DNA of 5,461 nt, taken from contig JALNYD010000195.1 in the NCBI GenBank assembly GCA_023230025.1, positions 1 through 5,461 on the forward strand, written 5' to 3'. The translations under genes and the position numbers were made by a program. The stretch comes from Candidatus Cloacimonadota bacterium (lineage in GTDB: Bacteria; Cloacimonadota; Cloacimonadia; Cloacimonadales; Cloacimonadaceae). Within the stretch, counting starts at the first letter, position 1, and each line of letters begins with the position of its first letter. Below are positions 1-5,461 of the stretch, piece after piece. The notes beneath the pieces are model-generated. The model was not told the DNA's origin. It did not search any database and saw nothing but the letters and a program-made list of their open reading frames with translations.

Positions 1-1022
1 AAAGCACCCAGGTCCTTATGGATGAAGTAGTCTCGGGTATTGCGTGCGGTGTATTGATAGATGTACTTCTCCAGTAGAGTGCGTTCTTTTTTCTTTTCGG
101 TGGGAGCTATCAATTCGAAGCCCCTCAGAAAGTCTTCTACTGCAGGCATATCTCTCAGCGTATTGAATATGGTCTCTACCGCCTCAGTATTCTTGGTATC
201 GCGCCAGGTGTTTTCTTGGGAAGTTTTTTGGGGATCACTGCGGTATTCGAAGTTGATAATGAGTTCACCCGCTTCTGTTAACTCAACCGGATGAGACTTA
301 TGGATTATAAAGAAGCGTTTATTGTCTTCAGAGCCTTTGATATTGCCATGCTCGCCCTCGGAGGCATCCACGATCCTGAATATGACATTTAGATTGGCAG
401 GGAAGTTGGTATCTTCCTGTATGGCTCGCTGCAAGATATCTGTATCATCGGGGGAGAGCATTTTTTTGATGCCTTGGGAGAGGTTAAAACGGTAATTGCT
501 AAAATACTCTGTGGATTTGATATAGTATTGGTCGGCATTTGCCCAGTGCAGCTTCACCTCTTCACCGTTGTAGGGTATTGCAAAAGGCGCTGCCTTGCCG
601 GACGTTTCTCTGGTGTAATAGCGTCGGGAGATGAAGTCGCCGTCATCGTAATAACGTTCAAAGAAGCGATAAAGATGGTCATAGATCTCTGCTTCGGCTG
701 AGGCGGTGTCCTTGGCAGCCTCGTATCGGGCTTTTGCTTCCAGCACCTTGGGGCTGTTTTCTGGATCGGCTACGCCATATTCTTTTGCCTTCTGAATTTC
801 TTTGTCTATGGCATCCTTCAGCAGCTTCTTTTGGTCTTCATCCACCTGCCCAAAGGCATCCCTGATCACGCTCAGAAGGTCGTTATCTATAAAGCTACTC
901 ACTTGCTCTGCTTTGGCGTGCATGATACGATAGAATCCGAAATCTAGGTCGGGTTGATTGAGCTGAAACAGCTCTTTTAGTTTATCTATCAGTTTGGCTC
1001 TCAATTGATCTGTTGATGGCAT
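1..1022 (-). CDS. Adenine-specific DNA methyltransferase, type III Mod-like, N-terminal part (partial)
   Basis: This is the first 340 codons of a gene that runs off the left edge. From recall, without a search, the product matches the N-terminal region of the large site-specific adenine methyltransferases found beside SNF2 and type III Res-like helicases. Recognisable stretches are FYRIMHAKAEQ (residues 30-40), LYRFFERYYDDGDFISRR (117-134), AIPYNGEEVKLHWANADQYY (148-167) and YTARNTRDYFIHKDLGAF at the window edge (324-341). In this family the S-adenosylmethionine and (N/D)PPY-type catalytic motifs come later, so they are not visible and activity cannot be judged. The ATG at 1022 is well fixed: a strong GAGGAG ribosome binding site lies 6 bases upstream, and an in-frame TAG 18 bases upstream excludes a longer start. 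The gene begins 10 bases after the helicase stop, so the two are almost certainly co-transcribed. It probably methylates host DNA at a specific site as the self-marking part of a restriction-like system. Target site and partner nuclease are unknown. Confidence 0.85.
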   Translation of the reverse strand, partial: MPSTDQLRAKLIDKLKELFQLNQPDLDFGFYRIMHAKAEQVSSFIDNDLLSVIRDAFGQVDEDQKKLLKDAIDKEIQKAKEYGVADPENSPKVLEAKARYEAAKDTASAEAEIYDHLYRFFERYYDDGDFISRRYYTRETSGKAAPFAIPYNGEEVKLHWANADQYYIKSTEYFSNYRFNLSQGIKKMLSPDDTDILQRAIQEDTNFPANLNVIFRIVDASEGEHGNIKGSEDNKRFFIIHKSHPVELTEAGELIINFEYRSDPQKTSQENTWRDTKNTEAVETIFNTLRDMPAVEDFLRGFELIAPTEKKKERTLLEKYIYQYTARNTRDYFIHKDLGA

Positions 1023-1027
1023 GTATC

Positions 1028-1034
1028 TCTCCTC
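1028..1034 (-). promoter_or_regulatory. Strong ribosome binding site of the methyltransferase, overlapping the helicase stop codon
   Basis: GAGGAGA lies 5-6 bases before the ATG at 1022, and its first two bases are the last two of the helicase TGA stop (1035-1033). This overlap suggests translational coupling and supports a helicase-methyltransferase operon. It is a much better site than those in front of the helicase or the regulator, which may raise methyltransferase output relative to the helicase. Confidence 0.75.
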
Positions 1035-3921
1035 AAACTACCTTCCAGCTTATGGTGAACAGATTAGTTACCTTGGTTTTTTGTTTTAAGCGCTGGGATA
1101 GGGCTTCTATCAGTTTGTCTCTTTTTTCGGATATTTGGTCTTCAGTGCTAAAGAGTTTTTCCCGCATTTTGCGCTTCTTTTTGTCCAACTTGGCGATTTC
1201 TTCCTGCAGGTCGCGTTGTTCCTTCAGAGTAGTGCTGTGGCGGCTTAAGCGCTGCTTTTCCATAATCAGCCGCTTTACACTATCCAATTCCTGCTCCACT
1301 GATTTTACCATATCCTCAGCCCATTTATCCAGCTGATCACGAGCTTCGGCAAAGTGTTTGTTATTCTCTTCCAAGTTCCTGGTCAGAGTGGCATCTACGA
1401 ATCTTTCAGAATCAGCCTGTAAACGTTTTTCAACGCTTGAAATGTCCTGGCTTGCATTAGAAAGGCTAGCTTGGCATTGCATGAGCTTTTCGCAGGTTTC
1501 CTGATCAAGGTTATTGCCACTTTCGTCTATTGCAGTAAAGAGCAGATACTCTTCTGTATCAAGAGATTTGACCGATAGGAGGTCGAGTTTCAACCATCCA
1601 TGCCTGCCCTTGAGTTGCTCAATCAAGCTGATTCTGGTGGGATGATGCGAGATATCAAAGACCACCTCGGCTACGGGGCAAGGTTTCTTTTTGCCTTGCT
1701 CCAGGACGTATTCACCCAAAGGATGGCTCATCCGGTAGAGGAAGTCATTACCGTAATTTTCACCATCTTTGGAGATCAGGCGATAAGTGCCTAGTTTGCT
1801 AGCCTTGATCGGGGATCTCCTGAGTTTAAATACATGGTTATGCTCATTGAAAATAGCCATGCCATCCAGGATGTGCATGGTCAAATACCAGAACAGCTTG
1901 CCTATCCGGTCCAAGGTCTCGACAGCATCAGTGTGGTTTGTTTTGAGGCGTTCGTGCACATCTTCGTCAAAATGCTCCAGAAGCTTCTGACGGGTTTCTT
2001 TCAGCCGGGTTTGGATGGCAGAATCCAACTCTTTTTGCAGTTTTTTGAAAGCTAAGGCGATCTCTTCATGGGTGCGGCATTGCTGGTAGATTTCCAGGAC
2101 TTTGCGCTCAAAATCAACTCCCGATTCCAAGGAACCCAAGACGTCGTCTGAAGCACCAAACACGCCCGTGAACAGGTGGAATTTATCGGTCAGAATCTCG
2201 TAAACACGCCGGTCTGCCTCGTTGCGTTCATTGAGGAAATTGATCACCACAACGTCGTGTTTTTGCCCATAACGGTGGCAGCGTCCAATCCGTTGCTCTA
2301 TGCGCTGAGGATTCCAAGGCAGGTCGTAATTGATCACTAACGAGGCAAACTGCAGATTTAAACCCTCTGCTCCGGCTTCTGTGGCAATGAGGATGCTTGC
2401 CTTGTCCCTAAAACGGTCGATGATGGCTGTTCTTAAATCTACTTGTTTGGAACCAGATGATCTGCCTGTATCCTTGTTTTGCTCCAGCCACTGCTCGTAG
2501 ATCTGCCCGGTGGCATCATCTTTGTTGGTGCCATTGAAGGTCAGCACTTCATCCCGATAGCCATTGGCTTCCAGATATTCCTTCAGCCAGGCTTGAGTTC
2601 TGCGGGATTCTGTGAAGATGACCGCTTTTTGGGCAGCTCCCATTTTGTGCATTTGGGAAAAGCCGATTTCCAGGGCAGTGAGCAAGGCTTTGGACTTTGA
2701 ATCTACTCCGAAATTTCGCGCAGTTTCAATGAAGCTGTTCAGGTCTTTGATCTCGACTTCCAGTTTCTGAATATCAATCTGGATGGCTTTACTGTCTGGG
2801 TTTTCCGCTGCTTCCGCAGTTTCGGTCTCCAGATCCTCCTGGTCTTCCAACAACTCATCCAGCAGGTCGTCATCGATATAATCATCGATGATCAGTTGAT
2901 CCAAAGCAGATTGCTTCTTCTGATATTCCTGTTTCAAACGTACCAGGCGATCCCTGATGATTTCCAGGGTTCCGGCAACTGCTTGGGGGGAAGAAGCCAG
3001 TACTTTGCGAACCAGTAAGATCAACAGGTGTTTTTGGCCCTGTGGTAAGGCATAGTTATCCTCGGAGTTGAGGAATTCCGAGACCCGCATATACAAGTCA
3101 TGTTCTTGTTCTGTAGGGGTAAAGGGACGAGTTATCAGCCGCCGCTCTGTAAATTTGACATATTCCAAAACCTGGCTGCGCAAGGTTCGCCAGCAGAAAC
3201 TCTGTAGCCTGGAACGTAAATCGTCCAGATCTCCGCCTGTATTCATATACTGCGTGCGGAATGAAGGAAGGTCTCCAAATATATTCTCATCTATTAGAGT
3301 GGAAATTCCATACAATTCAGTAAGCGAGTTCTGTAAGGGAGTGGCGGTCAGAAGTATCTTTTTGATACCATCTGTCGCCCAGCGGATGCGTTGACCTATC
3401 TTGTTGCTTTGCCTGTAAGCATTACGAAGTTTGTGCGCTTCGTCTATTACCACCAAATCCCAAGGAAGCAACTTGATAGATTCTGCCTGGTTTCCAGCAT
3501 AGTGCATGGAGACTATAGATATCTGCTTTGTATCAAAGGGGTTGTCGTGACCCTTTTTCTTCAGGTCTCTGTATGTCTTGGCATCAAGCACGATAACAGG
3601 GATGTTAAACTTTTCCTGCAATTCAAGGGCCCATTGCTTTCTCAAAGATGCCGGGCAGATAACCAATATCCTGCGCTTCTTCTCTGCCCAGTACTGACAC
3701 ATTGTCAATCCAGCTTCAATTGTCTTGCCCAAACCAACTTCATCAGCTAGTAAGACACCTTTGGAGATGGGAGATCTGAGGCTAAACAACGAGGCTTCTA
3801 TTTGGTGCGGATTTAAGTCCACGCAGGCATCAAACAGCGCCCTGCCGACTCTTTCAACTCCTGCACCGCCTTTCCTGCTAAGCTCGTAAGCAAAGTATTT
3901 TGCCTGAAAATCTGTTATCAT
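1033..3921 (-). CDS. SNF2-family (RapA/DrmD-like) DEAH-box helicase/ATPase of a restriction-like defence operon
   Basis: This complete 962-residue protein is a superfamily 2 ATPase predicted to translocate on double-stranded DNA. Motifs run in order: NPHQIEA (37-43), motif I LADEVGLGKTIEAG (58-71), motif II DEAH (160-163), motif III LTATP (191-195), motif IV KAVIFTESR (432-440), motif V ATEAGAEGLNLQ (513-524) and motif VI QRIGRCHRYGQ (543-553) with the arginine finger. All key residues are intact. A very acidic stretch (about 346-371) sits between the two RecA lobes. Residues 805-950 are charged, heptad-like and probably coiled coil. The ATG at 3921 directly follows an in-frame TAG (3924-3922), so no longer start exists; the upstream GGTAGG is only a weak ribosome binding site. 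RapA has similar length, but the N-terminal domains it carries before its helicase core do not fit in the 36 residues here. Placement just before an adenine methyltransferase resembles DISARM drmD-drmMI or helicase-bearing type III-like loci. Its role as the motor or sensor of the system is inferred. Confidence 0.9.
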   Translation of the reverse strand: MITDFQAKYFAYELSRKGGAGVERVGRALFDACVDLNPHQIEASLFSLRSPISKGVLLADEVGLGKTIEAGLTMCQYWAEKKRRILVICPASLRKQWALELQEKFNIPVIVLDAKTYRDLKKKGHDNPFDTKQISIVSMHYAGNQAESIKLLPWDLVVIDEAHKLRNAYRQSNKIGQRIRWATDGIKKILLTATPLQNSLTELYGISTLIDENIFGDLPSFRTQYMNTGGDLDDLRSRLQSFCWRTLRSQVLEYVKFTERRLITRPFTPTEQEHDLYMRVSEFLNSEDNYALPQGQKHLLILLVRKVLASSPQAVAGTLEIIRDRLVRLKQEYQKKQSALDQLIIDDYIDDDLLDELLEDQEDLETETAEAAENPDSKAIQIDIQKLEVEIKDLNSFIETARNFGVDSKSKALLTALEIGFSQMHKMGAAQKAVIFTESRRTQAWLKEYLEANGYRDEVLTFNGTNKDDATGQIYEQWLEQNKDTGRSSGSKQVDLRTAIIDRFRDKASILIATEAGAEGLNLQFASLVINYDLPWNPQRIEQRIGRCHRYGQKHDVVVINFLNERNEADRRVYEILTDKFHLFTGVFGASDDVLGSLESGVDFERKVLEIYQQCRTHEEIALAFKKLQKELDSAIQTRLKETRQKLLEHFDEDVHERLKTNHTDAVETLDRIGKLFWYLTMHILDGMAIFNEHNHVFKLRRSPIKASKLGTYRLISKDGENYGNDFLYRMSHPLGEYVLEQGKKKPCPVAEVVFDISHHPTRISLIEQLKGRHGWLKLDLLSVKSLDTEEYLLFTAIDESGNNLDQETCEKLMQCQASLSNASQDISSVEKRLQADSERFVDATLTRNLEENNKHFAEARDQLDKWAEDMVKSVEQELDSVKRLIMEKQRLSRHSTTLKEQRDLQEEIAKLDKKKRKMREKLFSTEDQISEKRDKLIEALSQRLKQKTKVTNLFTISWKVV

Positions 3922-3940
3922 CTACCTACCATCTATTTAC

Positions 3941-3975
3941 TGTTTGCAGAGTGTTGATGCACATCAAAGCAAACA
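3941..3975. repeat. Nested inverted repeats over the expected helicase transcription start
   Basis: The outer arms are TGTTTGC (3941-3947) and GCAAACA (3969-3975), a perfect 7-base inverted repeat. Inside lie TTGATG (3954-3959) and CATCAA (3962-3967), a perfect 6-base inverted repeat with a 2-base centre. Both dyads are centred near 3958-3960. The right outer arm includes the -12 part of the sigma-54-like element, and the inner dyad covers the start site that element predicts. This would suit an operator for a repressor or local regulator. It is too close to the start for a classical sigma-54 enhancer site. Confidence 0.5.
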
Positions 3976-3982
3976 ATTTTCC
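3969..3982 (-). promoter_or_regulatory. Candidate sigma-54 (-24/-12) promoter for the helicase-methyltransferase operon
   Basis: Read on the minus strand, GG (3982-3981) is followed by exactly 10 bases and then GC (3970-3969). The -12 half reads TTTGCT, a full match to consensus, while the -24 half reads AAGGAAA rather than TGGCACG and is weak. It is the only GG-N10-GC with TT before the GC facing the helicase in the spacer. The start site would be near 3957, leaving about 36 bases of leader before the ATG at 3921. The divergent sigma-54 activator makes it plausible, but the poor -24 half keeps this tentative. No good sigma-70 alternative was seen. Confidence 0.4.
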
Positions 3983-4071
3983 TTGGATCACTCATTGTGT
4001 GAAGGACTCAATCTGTCAATGCTAAAATGTCCTTCTGCCATTGATCAGTGAGAAATAGGGGATGATGTAGT

Positions 4072-4079
4072 GGTTCAAG
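4072..4079 (+). repeat. GGTTCAAG octamer, possible half-site
   Basis: This octamer is identical to the right end of the 19-base repeat at 4108-4126 (GGTTCAAG at 4119-4126), 47 bases away. The preceding bases do not match the rest of the repeat, so it is at most a half-site. It lies about 118 bases upstream of the inferred helicase start, within the usual range for activator sites. Confidence 0.3.
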
Positions 4080-4107
4080 AGTAACTATCATTACTTGTGT
4101 ATCGTAG

Positions 4108-4126
4108 TCTTGTTCACAGGTTCAAG
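4108..4126. repeat. 19-base direct repeat, copy 1 (candidate activator site)
   Basis: TCTTGTTCACAGGTTCAAG matches the copy at 4176-4194 at 15 of 19 positions without gaps. It has partial internal symmetry, CTTG at 4109-4112 against CAAG at 4123-4126. It lies about 160 bases upstream of the inferred helicase start, the normal distance for an enhancer-like site of a sigma-54 activator. Assignment to the neighbouring regulator is inferred from position only. Confidence 0.45.
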
Positions 4127-4136
4127 CATAAGACTG

Positions 4137-4164
4137 CAGCATCAATTTCTCAGATATGATGCTG
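4137..4164. repeat. 8-base perfect inverted repeat centred between the two 19-base repeats
   Basis: CAGCATCA (4137-4144) and TGATGCTG (4157-4164) are perfect reverse complements around a 12-base AT-rich loop. The dyad is spaced 10 bases from repeat copy 1 and 11 bases from copy 2, so it is almost exactly central. No T-tract follows, so it is not an intrinsic terminator. It may be a binding site for another protein, or the middle of one composite operator. Confidence 0.5.
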
Positions 4165-4175
4165 ACTCCTCTATC

Positions 4176-4194
4176 TCATGTTAACAAGCTCAAG
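4176..4194. repeat. 19-base direct repeat, copy 2 (candidate activator site)
   Basis: TCATGTTAACAAGCTCAAG is the partner of 4108-4126, with a start-to-start distance of 68 bases. Its TGTTAACAAG segment (4179-4188) is also the inverted counterpart of CTTGTTCACA in copy 1 (4109-4118), with one mismatch. The pair can therefore be read as direct or inverted repeats. It ends 45 bases before the regulator ATG, so binding here could also control the regulator's own transcription. Confidence 0.45.
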
Positions 4195-4239
4195 GTTTTT
4201 ACTTCTTGACTAATCTAACCGCATTTTGAACATAGGAAC

Positions 4240-5461
4240 ATGAAGAAAATCCTAGTTACCTTTATTGGCAACAACGACTGCTTTCTCAGAGAGGGAAAAG
4301 AGGGCGCCATCATCAGCATCCTCAAACAGCGGGCATTTGATCTATTGTATATCTTGTATAACGATACCCGCTACCTGCAGCACGCATCGGATATACTCCT
4401 CTATTGCAGGAAGAAATTCCCCAACCTCACAGTAAGGTATCAAGAAGCCGAATCGTTAAATCCAATCGAGTACAATGTGGTTTATCCGTCTATGGTATCT
4501 GCAATCAAGAGCATTTTGAAGGAAGAAGGGACTAAGGATGCGGAGTATACGATATCTCTGACTTCTGGTACACCTACTATGCATTCCTGTTGGATTCTGA
4601 TAGTGATGGGTGGGATTATCGATGCCAAACTGATCCAATCCTCCCGGGAGGATGGAATCCAAGATGTGAACTTCTCCCTTGATGATTTTCCTCAAATTAG
4701 CTCCGAAAAGAAAGCCAAGATCGAACTCACAAAAACTAACCGTGAGAACAAGATACTCCGCAAGCAGCTACTGGATAGCTACGCAGATCTTATCGGTGAG
4801 CACGAATCGATCATCCAAGTCAAACGCCAGATCGACAACCTGGCTAAGTATGACATTCCAGTCTACATCAGCGGGGAAAGCGGTACCGGCAAAGAGGTGG
4901 TGTCCCGGCTGCTGCATTACAACAGTCCCCGTAAAGAAGGTCCTTTCGTAGCTGTAAACTGCGGTTCGATCAGCGAGAACCTCTTTGAAAGTGAGTTCTT
5001 TGGCCATAGAAAAGGATCATTCACTGGTGCTATTGCAGATCATGAGGGATACTTCTGCCAAGCAGATAAGGGGACCCTGTTCATGGATGAAGTGGGCGAT
5101 TTGCCGCTACCAATGCAGGTTAAATTGCTCAGAGTTTTGGAAGAGGGTGCAATCCAACCTGTGGGAGGCAAGGTTAAGCAGGTGAATGTGAGGATTGTAG
5201 CAGCTAGCAACAAGGATCTAAATCAGCTTGTCAGAGAAGGCAGATTCAGAGAGGATTTGTTTTATCGCATGGTACAGGCTCAGATATACTTGAGTCCCTT
5301 AAGAGATAGAGGCTCAGACATTCTGCTACTGGCGCGATGTTTTCTAAGTGATTATTCTACCAAAAACAGATCCGATAAGCGCTTTAGTGACAAAGCGGAG
5401 AAAAAGCTGCTTAGTTACCGATTCCCTGGTAATGTGAGGCAGTTACAAAATATAGTAAAGC
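4240..5461 (+). CDS. CARF-domain (RtcR-like) sigma-54-dependent transcriptional activator (partial, C-terminus missing)
   Basis: 407 codons are visible and the frame is open at the right edge. Residues 1-150 form a CARF-type sensor: the first strand ILVTFIGNND (4-13) and the ligand-loop motif SLTSGTPTMH (106-115), followed by a CW...AKLIQSS pattern (117-135) that strongly recalls E. coli RtcR. A short charged helical linker (155-185) leads to a canonical AAA+ domain: Walker A GESGTGKE (212-219), sigma-54 contact loop GSFTGA (259-264, a variant of GAFTGA), Walker B LFMDE (280-284), sensor I region IVAASNKDL (319-327), arginine finger FREDLFYR (336-343) and sensor II region FPGNVRQL (395-402). 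The C-terminal DNA-binding domain lies beyond the window. There is no receiver domain, so activation should be by ligand rather than phosphorylation. RtcR is known to respond to RNA with 2',3'-cyclic phosphate ends; the ligand here is unknown. The ATG at 4240 is the only possible start after an in-frame TAA (4216-4218), and its AGGA lies unusually close (2 bases). Because the gene is divergent from the helicase-methyltransferase operon, that operon is the likely target. Confidence 0.92.
   Translation, partial: MKKILVTFIGNNDCFLREGKEGAIISILKQRAFDLLYILYNDTRYLQHASDILLYCRKKFPNLTVRYQEAESLNPIEYNVVYPSMVSAIKSILKEEGTKDAEYTISLTSGTPTMHSCWILIVMGGIIDAKLIQSSREDGIQDVNFSLDDFPQISSEKKAKIELTKTNRENKILRKQLLDSYADLIGEHESIIQVKRQIDNLAKYDIPVYISGESGTGKEVVSRLLHYNSPRKEGPFVAVNCGSISENLFESEFFGHRKGSFTGAIADHEGYFCQADKGTLFMDEVGDLPLPMQVKLLRVLEEGAIQPVGGKVKQVNVRIVAASNKDLNQLVREGRFREDLFYRMVQAQIYLSPLRDRGSDILLLARCFLSDYSTKNRSDKRFSDKAEKKLLSYRFPGNVRQLQNIVK

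Larger units (their letters stand above)
3922..4239. other. 318-base divergent intergenic control region
   Basis: This spacer separates the start codons of the helicase (minus strand) and the CARF-sigma-54 regulator (plus strand). It looks AT-richer than the genes and I found no credible small gene in it. It holds, from the helicase side: nested inverted repeats (3941-3975), a sigma-54-like GG-N10-GC element reading towards the helicase (3969-3982), a GGTTCAAG octamer (4072-4079), a 19-base repeat (4108-4126), an 8-base dyad (4137-4164) and the second 19-base repeat (4176-4194). For the regulator itself I see only a TTGAC -35-like string at 4206-4210, with no convincing -10. Such a region is long enough for distal activator binding plus DNA looping to a sigma-54 promoter, which fits the neighbouring activator. 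Confidence 0.7.

Noticed and set aside
61..701. Short plus-strand open frames at 61-294 and 474-701
   Set aside because: They are antisense to the methyltransferase N-terminal region, whose minus-strand translation is uninterrupted and family-like.
3391..3750. Open plus-strand frame of 119 codons opposite the helicase, and other antisense frames across 1013-3394
   Set aside because: They lie antisense to a helicase gene with all conserved motifs intact, have no convincing ribosome sites and encode no recognisable protein.
1033..3921. Helicase as the housekeeping RNA polymerase recycling factor RapA
   Set aside because: Length is similar, but only 36 residues precede the Q-like motif, leaving no room for RapA's N-terminal domains, and the operon partner is a DNA methyltransferase.
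3983..4000. Plus-strand sigma-54-like string TTGGATCACTCATTGTGT that could serve the regulator
   Set aside because: The -12 half has GT instead of the essential GC, and the start would leave a leader of over 200 bases.
3992..4012. Possible third copy of the 19-base repeat (TCATTGTGTGAAGGACTCAA)
   Set aside because: It aligns to the repeat consensus only with a gap and several mismatches, so it is no better than chance.
4080..4095. AGTAA-N6-TTACT inverted repeat
   Set aside because: The arms are only 5 bases and AT-rich, which is expected by chance in this spacer.
4137..4164. Hairpin read as an intrinsic terminator or small RNA
   Set aside because: There is no T-tract after the dyad on either strand, the loop is 12 bases, and no gene ends nearby because both neighbours diverge.
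4456..5185. Short open frames within the regulator on both strands (4456-4695, 4679-4951, 4768-5007, 4985-5185)
   Set aside because: The plus-strand frame from 4240 gives a continuous CARF-AAA+ protein over the same bases, so these are out-of-frame shadows.

Overview
The window holds three genes in two divergent blocks. On the minus strand, a complete SNF2-type helicase/ATPase gene (3921 to 1033) is followed 10 bases later by the start of a large adenine-specific DNA methyltransferase gene (1022 to beyond the left edge). On the plus strand, starting at 4240 and leaving through the right edge, is a sigma-54-dependent activator. Its N-terminus is a CARF (RtcR-type) ligand-sensing domain instead of a phosphorylation receiver domain. 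A 318-base spacer (3922-4239) separates the two blocks and is unusually rich in repeats and dyads.

Layout: 1-1022 is the N-terminal part of the methyltransferase, before its catalytic motifs. 1033-3921 is the 962-residue helicase. 3922-4239 is the shared control region: a GG-N10-GC sigma-54-like element facing the helicase, nested inverted repeats over its expected transcription start, and an upstream block of two 19-base direct repeats around an 8-base dyad. 4240-5461 is the regulator, with CARF domain, linker and most of the AAA+ domain; its DNA-binding end lies outside the window.

How it may work (inference): the helicase and methyltransferase look like the first two genes of a type III-like or DISARM-like restriction/anti-phage operon, probably continuing beyond the left edge. 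The CARF-sigma-54 protein would sense a small nucleotide or an RNA end and switch the operon on from the upstream repeats. That would make this a defence locus held silent until an RNA-damage or nucleotide alarm appears. Canonical RtcR controls rtcBA RNA repair genes, but none are visible here, so the partner is atypical.

Organism: a bacterium that uses sigma-54, with moderate GC content and an AT-richer spacer. The style would fit an uncultured anaerobe such as Cloacimonadota, but nothing in the window fixes the phylum. There are no tRNA or rRNA genes, insertion sequences, integrases or CRISPR arrays.
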